Part shown: piece by piece, positions 22,457-36,503 of the stretch
Numbering within the stretch: position 1 is the stretch's first letter
How the letters are laid out: every line of letters starts with the position of its first letter
From: Cerrena zonata
Lineage: Eukaryota > Basidiomycota > Agaricomycetes > Polyporales > Cerrenaceae
Length of the DNA stretch: 64,000 nt
Assembly: GCA_038087015.1 (NCBI GenBank)
Contig: JASBNA010000002.1
Location: 992,001 to 1,056,000 of the forward strand
Direction of reading: 5' to 3'
The notes under the pieces: model-generated
Database searches by the model: none
What the model saw: only the letters and a program-made list of their open reading frames with translations
Told to the model about the DNA's origin: nothing
Translations under genes and position numbers: made by a program

Positions 22457-23968
22457 ATGACTCGCCTTGCTTGCTCTGTGCTCCTATATGCTGTTGTACT
22501 CGCCTCCACTTCAGGCTCTCTTGCTGCCAACTCCGGCCCCGGGTGTGCACGTCGACTCGCAGGTCAGGATGCTTGTGCTACAGAATGCACCCAGAATTGG
22601 GGATGGCCCGGAAGGCGTTTAGGTACTGACAGATGGGGGAGCGTTGTCGAAGTAACCGTCACCGACTTCACTGATAACACTATTGTGACCAAACAGTGCC
22701 GCTTGAGGTGTGTAATGGTTGTATATATCGTAGAATATATCATTTGAATGATCAACCCCATTATATCAGGCCTGAGTCCGTCTCTCCCACACCTTCTGCA
22801 TCTGTCTCTGTCCCGATTATCAATGTTGCACCGGAGGTCACCTTGACTAGCTCCTCCGCACCCACGTCGTCTGTTAAAGTCTTCACTAATTCCACTACGC
22901 CCTCGAGCACTCGTGCCTCTACGTCCTCTAAGCCTTCCTCATCTGTTACACCATCTTCCACCCGTGTTTCTTCCTCTGCTACTCCGACCTCATCCCCTCC
23001 GCCTCCTCCACCCCCTCCTCCTACATCGTCCCCTCCGCCACCTCCTCCTACACCCACGCCCACTCCCACGCCTACACCCGAAGAGAAACCTGAACCCACT
23101 ACAACACAGGCTCCCAAAGCTATTCAGAACAATGCCTCGGGTAGCGGTAGCTCGAATAATAAAGAGACGACAGACAACAACAATTCGGCCAATACCAATA
23201 ACAATAACAACTCTGGCAACACTAATTCGAACGATAACACTGCGAACCAGAACACGGGCAATACCAACAACAACTCGGGCAACACTAACGCCAACTCCGG
23301 AGGGAGCAGTGGGGCAACGTCCGACAGCGATATTCAGCAATATCTTGCGGGGCACAACTCTATTCGTGCCCAGCATGGCGCTGCTCCTTTGACCTGGAGT
23401 GACGATGCTGCTTCCAAAGCACAGACCTGGGCAAACAACTGCGTGTTCCAGCACTCTGGAGGAACGCTTGGACCTTTCGGAGGTAAATATTCTCGTGTAA
23501 ACCATTCTTGTATCTTCGAACTCATTTTTGTGGTAGAAAACTTGGCTGCAGGAACTGGAGACTCCTATGGTATCGCCGAGGCGATCAAATCATGGACCGA
23601 CGAAGTTTGTAAGTAACACGAAATGGTTTCAAGGATGCAATCTTACTGACTCTCGTATAGCTGAATACGACCCCAACAACCCTCAACCTTCTCACTTTAC
23701 TCAAGTCGTGTGGAAAGGTACATCCCAAGTTGGCTGTGCTGTTCAGCTTTGCGATGGTATCTTCGCGTCCAGCTTCGGAGTAAGTTTCCCGGTGAATTAA
23801 ATTTTCTTCCTTCGAATGCTGACTATTTACCTGCAGAAAGCCAAGTACTTCGTTTGCGAGTATTCCGCTCAAGGCAACATTATTGGAGCATTTGCGTAAG
23901 TCTCACCTTAATTTTACATCCAGAACATGTCCTGACGCTCTTGAATCAGGCAAAACGTTCAGAAATAG
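22457..23968 (+). CDS. secreted CAP/PR-1 domain protein with long S/T/P/N-rich linker
   Basis: Predicted secreted protein of the CAP superfamily (PR-1/Pry-like), members of which bind sterols or fatty acids outside the cell. The signal peptide is MTRLACSVLLYAVVLASTSG. A small cysteine-containing N-terminal module follows (CARRLAGQDACATECTQNWG). After an intron at about 22709-22769 comes a linker of about 180 residues: serine/threonine-rich, then a proline run at 22997-23050, then an Asn/Gly-rich run to about 23310. The CAP domain starts at IQQYLAGHNSIRAQHGAAPL and has WANNCVFQHSGG, GENLAAGTG, HFTQVVWKGTSQVGCA and YFVCEYSAQGN. The last exon ends at 23968. About 400 residues. Confidence 0.9.
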
Positions 23969-24332
23969 TCATTTACTTCATTCAATACCCCTTTCCGTTT
24001 ATCGCTATTACTTCCTTGTTCTTTTGAATTCCTGGGCTGGTCCTAAAGGATCGTTCCGACAGTTTTTATTACTGGTGCCATATAGCTTGTACTTTTGCTC
24101 TGTCCAATACATGTGGCCTTTGAGAAGATTTAAATGACGTCTGCATCCGTAATTCAGGGAATAACCTTCGGTTGCTATGCCGTAAACTATATTATAACGT
24201 TCAGACCTCGACGGTCTCGGAACCGTTCTCGAATTGTATCGAGCCGTCCTCAAAAGGAAGGTGGCGGTACCGCCGCTTCCAACCCTTACACCCCACCTAC
24301 ACCTTTCCGTCACTTTCGTCCATGTCGACCGC
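23969..24332. other. intergenic region
   Basis: 364 bases between the CAP-domain gene and the DLT1-like gene, both on plus. It holds the terminator of one and the promoter of the other. Open frames here run in several frames without domain content. Confidence 0.4.
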
Positions 24333-25391
24333 ATGTCTCGAGGGACTGCCACGGCTTCTGGTATTCTCTATGGACTACTTGTCTTGATTACGACCTTCTT
24401 CGTTGCACTATCATGCGCTATCATTCTTTCGCAAGCTGTGCGGACGTCACCTACTAGGTCGTGGGCTCATAACTTTAATGCCGTTGTTATTGGAGCAACC
24501 TATGCTATAGTGGTAAGAACCTCACATACATCGCTTCAATACTTGCTATATGTGATTGTGACTTGGTCATATAGGCTGTAGCTTCTGTGTTCTTCTGCTT
24601 AAAGCGCAGGATTACGGTTCATAGACGACTGCAGAGAATAGCCAAATCGTATCAAACTCCTGGCAAGTCTGAGTTCCCGAAGGTTAGTAATATCATCTTA
24701 CTCTCTTAACAAGATGTCGTTAACGAGTTTCGTGCAGCCTGTATTTCATTATATCCAACAGGAATATGCGCGTGCTTGTTTGATTACCTATGAAGCACAG
24801 CCGAAAGATGGGTTTCAGGAGGGATGGGGCCGCCCAGGTACGTCACAGAGGAAACCCTGCTGATTCATCTGGAGCTTAGTGATTCTTAGGGACGAAGTAT
24901 GACAACATGCGCTTTCGAACGGAACTTCTGAACTCCATACGAGAAATTGGTTCGTAACTTATTTAAGTCATTGTATTACAATCAAGGTGCTAATTCCCCT
25001 CATAGATGAACTAGCCCATCTTGTGATACCTAGTCATCCGCCTCTGCGACCTCATAGTCGAATGTTACACCACTTCCGATGGATTTTACCACTACTAGAG
25101 AAAGACCAGGATGGACTCACACCGCTTCATTACTATGACTCTGTAATACAACTTGCAAGACATACTACCCGAGAGCCTACTGAGGAAGAGTTTCTTGTTG
25201 GAGTAGAGGCTGTTGACAATATTCGCCGGACGTGAGTTGAGTTATGCCCATAGCAGATTAAAAAAGGTTCTAACCGATCTCGATTTAGATTAAACGAGTG
25301 CCGTCTAGAGATGTTGGAGGGAGTTGAAACAGAGTCTACTAGGTCATTATCACAGTTCACTGGTACTCGGACCGATCTCAAAGCTGGTTGA
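24333..25391 (+). CDS. DLT1: DLT1-like (defect at low temperature) membrane protein
   Basis: Probable member of the fungal DLT1 family, small membrane proteins whose loss impairs growth in the cold in yeast; the biochemical role is unknown. The ATG at 24333 gives MSRGTATASG and then membrane segment 1 (ILYGLLVLITTFFVALSCAI). Segment 2 spans an intron (NAVVIGATYAIVV then AVASVFFCL). A conserved cytosolic domain follows: RRLQRIAKSY, EYARACLITYEAQPKDGFQEG, WGRPGTKYDNMRFRTELL, IREIDELAHLVIPSHPPLRP and LLEKDQDGLTPLHYYDS. Six short introns; about 243 residues, ending at 25391. The family name is from pattern memory, so the assignment is moderate; the gene structure is strong. It converges on the GST gene. 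Confidence 0.75.
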
Positions 25392-25608
25392 AGTACTACT
25401 TCACGGTCATTCACGGCAAGTGAGGAGACCTAGTATGTTAACAGACAATATCATCGTTGCGAGTAATCTCCAGCAAATTAAAGGTTGGCTGTGATCAGGA
25501 AAGTCTGGCTGGCAGGTACGTCTAATAATAACTGATGAGATTTGTTGAACAAGGACCCTGAAACTACAATAACATCAACGATAACCGCCTATCTCTAACT
25601 ATTTGGAT

Positions 25609-26732
25609 TTAGTGAAGTTCAGTAGGGTAGGTTTGCTTCCAACCGGGACGCTCAGTCCAAGCATCCCAATAGGCCGCGACCTTCTCAGGAACAGGAGCTT
25701 TAGTTTCCTTCTCAAACACTCTGTATCCGCCTTTCGCGGGTGTTCCTCCAATCAGAAAAGCAACACGAGCGAGCCAAGCGGCAAGATGGAAATCATCTTC
25801 GCCTGGAGTCTCTCCGCCGATGAACCCGCTTTCAGGAAGAAGTCCAGGCAATTCGTTGGTGATATAGTTCGTGATGTTCTGCCAATGCTGGGTGGCGTTG
25901 TCGAAGAAGCCTGCCTTGGCACTATCAGGGGCTTCACCCTTGAATAGGGCAAGTAACCCTCCATTCCCAGTTGATTTGGCGTCATAGAACGCTTTGAAGG
26001 GGGCGGCCTCAGGAGCTGCGGCGTTCTTCAACAAGGACTTCTGACCTATGATGCTCATTAGTATATAATATTCCTCGACGAATGGTGGACAGAACTCACG
26101 ATTGTCAAGGAAAAGGAAGGGGAATCCAGAGGCGGCGGCCTTGAACTCTTCCTCGTTGCGCTGAAATGGACGATCATGTCATACTTAGGTTTGAATCAAG
26201 CGACAGATCACTGAGGAGGAACTCACCACAGCGAAGAAGATAAAGTTGGGATCGAGGGAATCCTCGTGGATCCTATCGATGAATGATTTGGTTCCTGCCT
26301 TAACCTGCTTGGGCGCATTCTCGACCAGGTAGTGGGTAACTTCGTCAGTACTGGCGTAGGTCCTTGCCGCCTGCAGTTAATGTGGGCAAGGTGGCGTGCG
26401 GGTTCTGTGAGCACGAGAACGAGTCAGAGGTGCGTAAATATATATAAGAGAGTGATGACTGTTTACGAGTTTGAGGAAGTCGGGGGTAAAGTTCTCGCCT
26501 GCAACGAGGTTGACCTACCTTCTTCTCGACGGCGTCGGAAGGATACTCGAGTTCGACGCTGATGGGAGGTGTTCAGAATAGTTAGATATAGATGACAGTC
26601 ATACCAGGACTTACAGAGCGATCTCAGGGACAGCTGCCCAGACAGAGTGGTCGAAGGTATAGAGGGTAGGCTGAAAGGAAGTCATTTAGGTACGAGCTGG
26701 TACGAATAGAACGAGCTACTCACCTTAGACAT
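25609..26732 (-). pseudogene. glutathione S-transferase-like gene with two apparent +1 frameshifts
   Basis: Encodes a cytosolic GST-fold protein of a basidiomycete family. Exon 1 is only MSK (ATG at 26732). The following exons read PTLYTFDHSVWAAVPEIAL, VELEYPSDAVEKK, NLVAGENFTPDFLKL and HATLPTL, the thioredoxin-like N-terminal half. A helical C-terminal half follows (APFKAFYDAKSTGNGGLLAL, ESGFIGGETPGEDDFHLAAW, VAAYWDAWTERPGW). Splice sites are intact. Two single extra bases break the frame, near 26513-26517 and near 26361-26363; the second leads directly to a stop. Both are +1, and the surrounding codons are otherwise well kept. This is either a very recent pseudogene or an intact gene with assembly errors; I cannot tell which. 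About 265 residues if intact. Confidence 0.75.
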
Positions 26733-27652
26733 GTTTACTGAACGTTGTATAGGAGTGTTGCACAAGTGGGTAGATGTGTATGAGTAGGAAGCAAGTTGCT
26801 GAGTATACTCCAGTCAACCCAGCCCTATATACTCTCAAAGTATGGCTGTGCGGCTGGCAGAATCACCCATCCGAGGGATCCATGGTCAGGACCACTTAGT
26901 ACCGAATCACCTACAACAGTACCTGGATGACGATAGAATCATGATCAACGCTCACGATCGCCGAGAGTGGTGATCTCTACCCCATCCATGGCCGAGGCAT
27001 CGAACCGGTAAGGTCTAGCGGATAGCCATTACTTCCTTCCTCATAATCTTTGTGTATTGCTGAGCAAGAACATCGAACACGTTAGTGGATTGGGTCACGT
27101 GCAGGCGTTTGGTAGGACGGGAAGACCTTAGGGCTTAGGCAGAACAGCAGTGCTGTTGATTTTGATTCTAGATGTGTTGGGGGCGTTGTATTGCACTGAC
27201 TTGTTGGTTTCGGATGTTGTGTGCATCAACTGACTTCAGTCAGTCTAGGGTTACTACAGCCGGAAGGTTGCCTATCCGGTATAACACAGGTGGAGACGCC
27301 CGAGAGGGAAGCATGGCTTTCTGTGTTTCTATCCGCAACTACACTTTCCGGTAACGTTAACCTGAGCATGACATGACGTGGCCTGACGTGGAAATGGATG
27401 GGGTTGTACAACTCGCATAGCTTCAATAGACCAAAATTCACATGATATACAAAATGCTGATCAACTTACCACGAAATATGGCTAAGCGAGACCCGTTGAG
27501 ACCGAAAAGTACAATGGGGTTGAGTAGTATTACATATCCAATTTTATTCAACATGAGTTGGTCAAGGTCAAAAGATTCCGTTATGATTTTTCATCGAACT
27601 GAACGAAATGCACATATCAAGTTAGTCCTCTGTCAGTTTTGCGTTTCACATC
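26733..27652. other. intergenic region with GST-like promoter
   Basis: 920 bases. A TATATA motif at 26826-26831, about 95 bases upstream of the GST ATG on the minus strand, is a likely core promoter element. Small open frames at 27172-27750 have no recognisable content. The right end holds the 3' flank of the BTB gene. Confidence 0.4.
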
Positions 27653-28612
27653 CTACCGATCAAAACGTACCTCCACCGTCTGAGGCAACTCGTCCAGCAA
27701 ATTCCTCAGATTCGCCAACGTACTTTCCGTATTATACTGCTTCTTGATACATCGCGCGCACTTGAAGTTGATCACCTCCAACACCTCCGACCCTTCCAAC
27801 AAAGCTGTCCGCGATGCAAACAACGCAGGCTCGCAATCGATAGCCGTCACCCACCGATACTTGAGTTGATGCCATTTATCGTGGATCACTTCTGCGTTAC
27901 ATGTTGGATTCTGGCATCGAGAGGGGATGACATTCGCATAGAAGACTTCCTCGGAATCCAGTCGTTCCCGTAGACAATCTCGTCTCCTCCGATGAAGATG
28001 TAACAGCCTCGCCAAGTCTTCTGAATCCATAATGTTCAACGTGGGTCGTATAGAGGATGAAAGGAGATCAAGGCCGACGGTATGTGATGAAGCCATCTTG
28101 GCTTCTTCGATCCAACCCCATCTACAAGCGAGCGCATACACCCGCACAGGTTCCTGTCGAACAAACCGGAGTACGCCCTGTCGGACATAACTAAGCACGC
28201 CCGGCATATCGTATTTCTCAGCCGCATGGACGACGGTCTCGACATGGGATATCGAGTCGAGGGAGGGGACGTCTTGGGCATGCGCGACGCTCAATAACAC
28301 CGTGAGCGTGTCCGCGCTTTCATCCATGAATAGTGTCTCGGCGGTATTATCCCCATGATGTCCCCCATTTGACGACGATGATGATTGGGGGAGAGTGTAT
28401 AAGGAGCGAAACCAGCCTGAGGAGAGTTTGAGACATATTCGGTAGACGTGGAAGTTGATGCCGTCTTTTGAGCAGAGGATGGTATCGGCGTCGTCGAAGT
28501 GGAAGGACGGATGAATGGTAGCTCCTGGTTCGGACGAGTTGGCGCGAGGTTGATGTGGGCAATGCTCATGGATATCGCTGGGATGTCGGTCGGTTCGGGG
28601 TGTCGCTGCCAT
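27653..28612 (-). CDS. BTB/POZ domain protein
   Basis: 319-residue open frame starting MAATPRTDRHPSD at 28612. A BTB/POZ fold occupies about residues 35-150 (DDADTILCSKDGINFHVYRICLKLSSGWF; DESADTLTVLLSVAHAQDVP; HVETVVHAAEKYDMPGVLSYV). Such nuclear or cytosolic proteins dimerise and often recruit partners; in basidiomycetes many are uncharacterised. The C-terminal part has two cysteine pairs (CQNPTCNAEV and KCARCIKK), which could bind zinc. The frame ends at 27653. A strong donor (GTACGT) just before the stop could instead splice to a tiny exon ending near 27591, giving a slightly different C-terminus. Confidence 0.85.
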   Translation of the reverse strand: MAATPRTDRHPSDIHEHCPHQPRANSSEPGATIHPSFHFDDADTILCSKDGINFHVYRICLKLSSGWFRSLYTLPQSSSSSNGGHHGDNTAETLFMDESADTLTVLLSVAHAQDVPSLDSISHVETVVHAAEKYDMPGVLSYVRQGVLRFVRQEPVRVYALACRWGWIEEAKMASSHTVGLDLLSSSIRPTLNIMDSEDLARLLHLHRRRRDCLRERLDSEEVFYANVIPSRCQNPTCNAEVIHDKWHQLKYRWVTAIDCEPALFASRTALLEGSEVLEVINFKCARCIKKQYNTESTLANLRNLLDELPQTVEVRFDR

Positions 28613-29006
28613 TGTGGGGGCTAAGGTTTGAGAATCGTATATAGATAGGTGTAATGGTAGGTATGAATGAAGAATGATTGTTTAAAGTTGAGTAGAAGAT
28701 GTTACAGCCTCGGTGCGGTATATATCAGCACGGCGCCTGGACAATGGATGTATGGAGTTCATGCACGTTTCATGGGCTACTAGGACGGAATTATGCAATA
28801 CTGTCCCGCTGTGGTAAAGCTCTAGTGATGTGGTCTGATAATTATGATCAACGAGTGATTTATGTAGCCGAGCCAGCAGACAAAGAGATAGAACAAGCAA
28901 CAAAGGCTAGTGATTTTATTGTGAAGTAGTTCTAACTTCAATTAAAGCCTATTAGATCTATGTCAATATAACAACAAGAATCCTCCATATATCCCTCTTG
29001 ATTCCC
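28613..29006. other. intergenic region between two minus-strand genes
   Basis: 394 bases that must contain the promoter of the BTB gene and the 3' end of the cytochrome b5 reductase gene. Nothing distinctive is visible; reading frames here are short. Confidence 0.4.
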
Positions 29007-30223
<1,217 letters not shown>

Positions 30224-30430
30224 TTTCGAAACGATTGAAGATGATGCCACGTCGTCAGTCGGAGGAATCTCTACAGAGGCGTTTTCCTTGGGTAGGCCGA
30301 TGAGAACGAGTTCGGAGATGTCGTAACCCGCTGCTCTGAGCTTCGCGTCTATGGTACGAGAGAGAAAGACGAGGGTCGTGAAAACCGTAGCAAAGGAGAG
30401 GAGGAAGATGGCTTGGAAGCGGTTAAGCAT

Positions 30431-31871
30431 AACTGTGTTTGTGACACTACAGAATTATTTATTATGAGTTATTAGGCGGGGTGGCGGTCTAGCCGTTGCC
30501 TCGCTCGTTCGCTCGTCGTACGTGGGCCGATTCTTGGAGACGTTGGGGAAAGCTGAAACAAACGCGCGAACTCTAAACTAAATAAACAGGCTGACGTGAT
30601 TTTCATTTGCATTGGTACCGTAGTTTAATGTCGGGAGGAGTTCATACGGGAGCGACGGTCATGGGCGTGCGTATGATGAAATGGGTGTGACTAACTGGAA
30701 TGACATTCTACATTTATCCTCATGAACACGTCTATCAAAACTGTGAAGGCAAAGTACAATAGAGGACCATGTGTCCGAGAAGGAGAAGCGTCTAGCATGA
30801 GGTTCGTAGAACAATGACAGGAATTACCACCGGCTTTCAAAGGAGAGGCAATTTATAGAAAACAACAGGTCTGACGCAGATGTTTAATCCACAAATGACA
30901 AAGCAAACAGTCTTGCCGAAGATTCCAGATTGGTTTAGATCTGGGAGGATACCCTGCATGAGTGATTGAATGGGTGCATGTGGGAGGTTTCGATTTGGTA
31001 AGGACACATCGTTCGCCAGGGTGACATGAAGATCCTTGCGTAGCGGTAGATACCAGGATGACTAGACGGTGCATCTGATTACTGGACATCTGAGACTGGA
31101 AGATGATCATTCTTGCTTTGGTGAGAAGAACAAGCGAGAGACATGTAGCGGGATTGAGAGGTACGGAAGGCTGAGACGTCTTGGGGGGTGATGAGGATGG
31201 GAATAGACTAAGATAAGGAACAGAGAGAGATACTCGCACGGGACCATGGGTGTGGGGAGAGGGTGACAAGTGACACGATGTACATGTTGGGCATGCGAGT
31301 TGACAGGAGTTGACTGATCAGCGTAACCGGAACTGTTGAGAAAGATGAAACCACAAGGATGGGGTTAGATGGCGATATCAGAGGGCGCTGTGTGCGGAGG
31401 CCGGGGAGAGACAAGCAGTGGTGCCTGTGAGGGGAGAGAGATCTACAGAAGGGGTGTACTTGGCCAGCTGAAAAAGGACAATGGGAGTCGGTGTGGTTAC
31501 AGCAGCGTTACAGCTGGGACTCGACTCGGCCACCCTAGCATATGCAGTCGGGAAAGAGGGCCGGGGTGTATAGCAACACAAATTGAAACCAAACAGCGCC
31601 AAACAGCGCATATAGGCCGGCGCTCTTTGCGTGGTTGGGATTTCTTCTGCCCACGACCGAGACGTTCGAGTTCAAGTGAACGAGGTCTGCCCATCCTCGA
31701 CGCCGTCCACCACGGCCTGCACGCCTTTTCTTGCCTTTCCTATTCTCTCTGTTCATCTCCTTTTTTCTCTCTTCCTCTCTCTTTCCCTTTGACCCTTCAC
31801 TTCTTTCATTTCGGTCAAAGCGCTTCCTCAGTCCCTTCACGCTGGCGTGTGGTTTAACTGAACCCTAAAAC
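30431..31871. promoter_or_regulatory. divergent intergenic region with pyrimidine-rich leader
   Basis: About 1.4 kb between cytochrome b5 reductase (-) and the phosphatase (+). It has no supported gene; open frames at 30853-31414 and 31369-31857 have no domain content. A long C/T-rich tract at about 31728-31805, just before the phosphatase ATG, is typical of transcription start zones of strongly expressed fungal genes. Confidence 0.45.
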
Positions 31872-34024
31872 ATGGACACAGCAACTCCTCGACCCATGTC
31901 CACCTTCAAGCTTGCCATGCCAAAGAAGAAGGCTCCTCCTGCCTCCTTGCGCATAAACACTCCTGCGCAGAACCTCAATATAGCCCTCGACTTCAGCGAC
32001 ACTTCTGCACCTGCTTCTACCCTCTCATCCGCGACCTCCGACTCCGACTCTTTTGTATTTCCTCCCCCATTCAAATCGCGCTCACGTAACATGAACAAGC
32101 TCTCCCTCACGCTTCCATCCGCTCAGTCTTCCTCAAATTCCCTCCTCATCCCAGAGGCTCCTCTTAGCCCCGCGCAGCTCCCTGCTGTGCCCTCAAGGCG
32201 CAGGCCCTCGGTCCTCTCACTGCCTAACGCCAGCACAGGAACTCTCCTCCATCGCAAAGACGAGGATGGAGACAGCTCAGCCGCAGTCTCGTATTTGGAT
32301 GGTCCAATCCAAATACTACCAGGTATCTGGCTTGGCTCCGAGGATAACGCTCGCGATTGGAAGACCCTCATGGAGCGCGGTATCAAGTCCATCTTGAATG
32401 TGGCCAAGGAGGTTACTACTGTCTTTGATAACAGCACCGCTCAGCCACTGCGTCCCTTCATGTCGACGCCAGATCTCAGCGTCACCAACTCCACATCGGA
32501 GTCTACTTACTATCCCGCGCATATACAGAGCGGTAGGCCCGCTATGCACTATCTCAAACTCCATTGGTCGCATGGTCAGTCCGATCTCGTCCGCAAAGGT
32601 TTCCCAGAAGCCATGCAATTCGTCGATCAAGCCCTTGAACGTGGGGATGGTGTGTTGATTCAGTATGTCAAAACTTCCCACTCGTCTACTCCGCGCTTGT
32701 TCATCTGATGCCTCGATCTCCCTTGTACAGTTGTCAGTGTGGAGTGTCTCGCTCTGCTACAATGGTCATTGCTTTAGTGATGCGTGCGGCCGCCCAATGT
32801 TCAACTTCCGTTCCCCCAGAAGTCTGGGCCCTCAAAGGCATGCATGGTGCGTATGCCTTTGTCAAAGAAAAAAGTAAATGTGTATCTCCCAACATGTCGT
32901 AAGTTTAATATCACTCCCATTTCATCATGTAGTCCGCCTCATGTTTGTGATATAGATTAATTTACCAGCTTCTGGATTACGAGCGGTCATTCAAGAAAGG
33001 AGCTACATCACCCGCTACTTCTGAATTCTCTTCTATGGCTCAGGAAGAGGAAGAATGGGGCAGGAGAAGGCAAATGCTGGAAGATACCGACGATGACCAG
33101 GAGAGCATGGAAGTCATGCGCGAAGCTCGTGCACTTGACAAAGCCATGGAAGATCGACTGATAGCACGCAAATCTTCGGCTTCATCTGTAGGCTCGACCG
33201 GGACCGGTCGGGGCATGGGTCAAGCCTGGCGGAATCGCTATGGTAATCGTAAGCGAGCTGGTTCAATTGCCAGCGTGGTCACCGCCGGAAGTGTGCTTAG
33301 CGAGGACTTGGTTGAAGAGGATGAGGAGGCTGAGCTATTGGGTGTGCATGGTGGTTTCGCAAGTACAACTGAAGACGAGCTTTCTTCGTTGTCATCGGCG
33401 GACCCTAACTCCCGCCAAACTTCGCCTTGTAACGTTGATGGTGATTTGCCTTCACACCGCATGCCTCCCCCTTCTGCCCCTGCACACAGGAGTAAGTTCC
33501 TACTTCCTCCTGTACCGGCCACAGCCGTCCGATCCAGTTTCGATTTCCCTTCACGCACGCAACCCAAAATGAAAGCAAGGCGTCGTCCTCCACCACTGGT
33601 GGGTGTTCTCCCACCGGTCCCTTCATCCCCTATCACTCCTATCAACGAGCCTGCTACTGCCATTCCAGGCCCTCGCTCTCGCGTGTCTACCAGAAAACTC
33701 GAGCTCCCTCCCCCGGCCTTTCGCAAGGGTACAAGCTCTCGGTCGTCTTCGAGCTCTTCGCTCAGCCATCCCATGTCGGCGACACCTTCGCAAACTCTCT
33801 TCGTGTTCCCGCCTTCGCCTACGCGGGCAACGTTGTACACTCCATCTACCATGACACTTACCTCGAACTCGTCATTCCCTCTTTCCACGCTAAGCACCCC
33901 GCGGGTATCAACGTTCAGGACACAAGGCGGAAGAACCAAGTCTTTCATTGGCTTGCCTTCTGTTTCAACACCTACCGTGGCATCTTCACGTGTTGACGCG
34001 AGGGGTTGGGTTGGATTGAACTAA
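31872..34024 (+). CDS. dual-specificity phosphatase (MAPK phosphatase-like)
   Basis: Tyrosine/serine-threonine phosphatase, probably acting on a MAP kinase in the manner of yeast Msg5 or fission-yeast Pmp1. A disordered S/P-rich N-terminus of about 140 residues precedes the catalytic domain (ILPGIWLGSEDNARDWKTL, GIKSILNVAKEV, HYLKLHWSHGQSDL). The P-loop HCQCGVSRSAT is complete, with the nucleophilic Cys and invariant Arg, and is built across the intron 32663-32730. A second intron sits at about 32899-32955 before LIYQLLDYERSF. The tail of about 350 residues is disordered, with acidic and S/P-rich parts, and may carry docking or regulatory sites. About 670 residues. A start at residue 9 is also possible. 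Confidence 0.9.
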
Positions 34025-35055
34025 ATCTAGTTCAACTTCACCTTATCACGGTGAATGTATTTCATACACCGTGTCGAGACTCCCTCGCGTTTGGTTCGTG
34101 TCCGGAACTTGTATCCTTATTGCTTATTGCCTGCGTTCAGGCATTATCTTGATAGGTCGGTCTCAGAAACTGGGTCGAGGTATTCTATATCGTCTTCCTA
34201 AGTTATTGAAGGAAGTGGATATGTTTTATTACAAAAAATTGTGCATAGTTCTCGTTGTCGTTTTCCCTTGTGACACCTTTGACATCTGGCTTCTTGGACA
34301 CATTGACACCTTTTCTCCTTCTCTGTCATGTCGGGTTTATTTTTCTATTTTTCTCCTGTCGCATTTTTAAGAACACTTTCAACATCACATGGACCGGACT
34401 CGAACCTGCATTTGCATTTTTTCTCCTCCCCCATGTACAATAACGTATCTTATTCTCCCCTCCTCTCTCAACCTCTGTGTCCTCCTCTTTTCTCTACGTC
34501 TTTCGATGCTGTGCTCGAGCTTTCTTCAGGATCTCTTTCGCGCGCTGCATTTTTTTGCACCTTTTTCTTCTAACGATCACGTCTCATCTCATGCTGGTCC
34601 TTTTTCGCCGGCGAGGGGAGTGAACACGTCCTCGTTCTTTGCCGCTCCGCAGAGCGGACCCCGTGCAAATTAGAGAAATGAACAAAAATACACAATATGA
34701 TATGCATGACCTCATTGACAGAAAGAAAAAAACACTCGTGTGCTTGTACTTGGGATTCGATGATTGGCTCTGACGTGGTTCGGTGCCTTTGCAGTGCACA
34801 CAACTTGATATGCGAGTTTGAGTGTTTAAATATACGTGCACATGAAACATCGAGCCCAGAGCTCAAGTAGGCTGTTGAAGCACTTGCTTAAATTTATCAA
34901 AAAATACATCAGTGAAATCATGCCTGCGACAACCCCCGAAATGATGTATGGCACACGGATCTTATGAATAATGAAAGTATGAACAATGTGTTCTTGTGTT
35001 GTGCATGTGTATAGATGTATATGAATTAATGACAACGTAGGATACAGGTGCGGTT
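34025..35055. other. convergent intergenic region, no gene seen
   Basis: About 1 kb between the phosphatase (+) and TVP23 (-), which converge. T-rich and C/T-rich segments dominate 34200-34600. No reading frame carries recognisable content. A tRNA-like T-arm near 34389 was rejected. Confidence 0.45.
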
Positions 35056-36316
<1,261 letters not shown>

Positions 36317-36503
36317 TGTGGCTTGAGGTTGAGGTCAATACGTAGTATTTGACGCCCAACTTGGATGCTTCGATCATTGTGGCTGCACACTCAGGCTTCT
36401 TGCATCTTCAAGATTCCGAGTCGGGCGCAGTTATGGTTCCATGTTCAACGAAATGCGGCTTGACCTGCTACCATAACCTTCTCATACTCGTTCTCAGGCT
36501 GAG

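Noticed and set aside
22761..23505. Long minus-strand frames opposite the CAP-domain gene
   Set aside because: By-product of the simple-repeat coding tract on the other strand (runs of G, V and R).
26490..26520. Very short GT-AG intron to rescue the GST frame
   Set aside because: It would be only 20 bases long, and the joined frame runs into a stop.
26985..27030. GGTTCGATGCC on the minus strand resembling a tRNA T-arm
   Set aside because: Stem arms do not pair and no cloverleaf is possible.
33238..33948. 236-codon minus-strand frame opposite the phosphatase tail
   Set aside because: Shadow of the S/P-rich disordered tail; no domain and no introns or promoter of its own.
34385..34425. tRNA-like T-arm on the minus strand (GGTTCGAGTCC)
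   Set aside because: The T-stem has a mismatch, and no D-arm, anticodon arm or acceptor pairing can be built around it.
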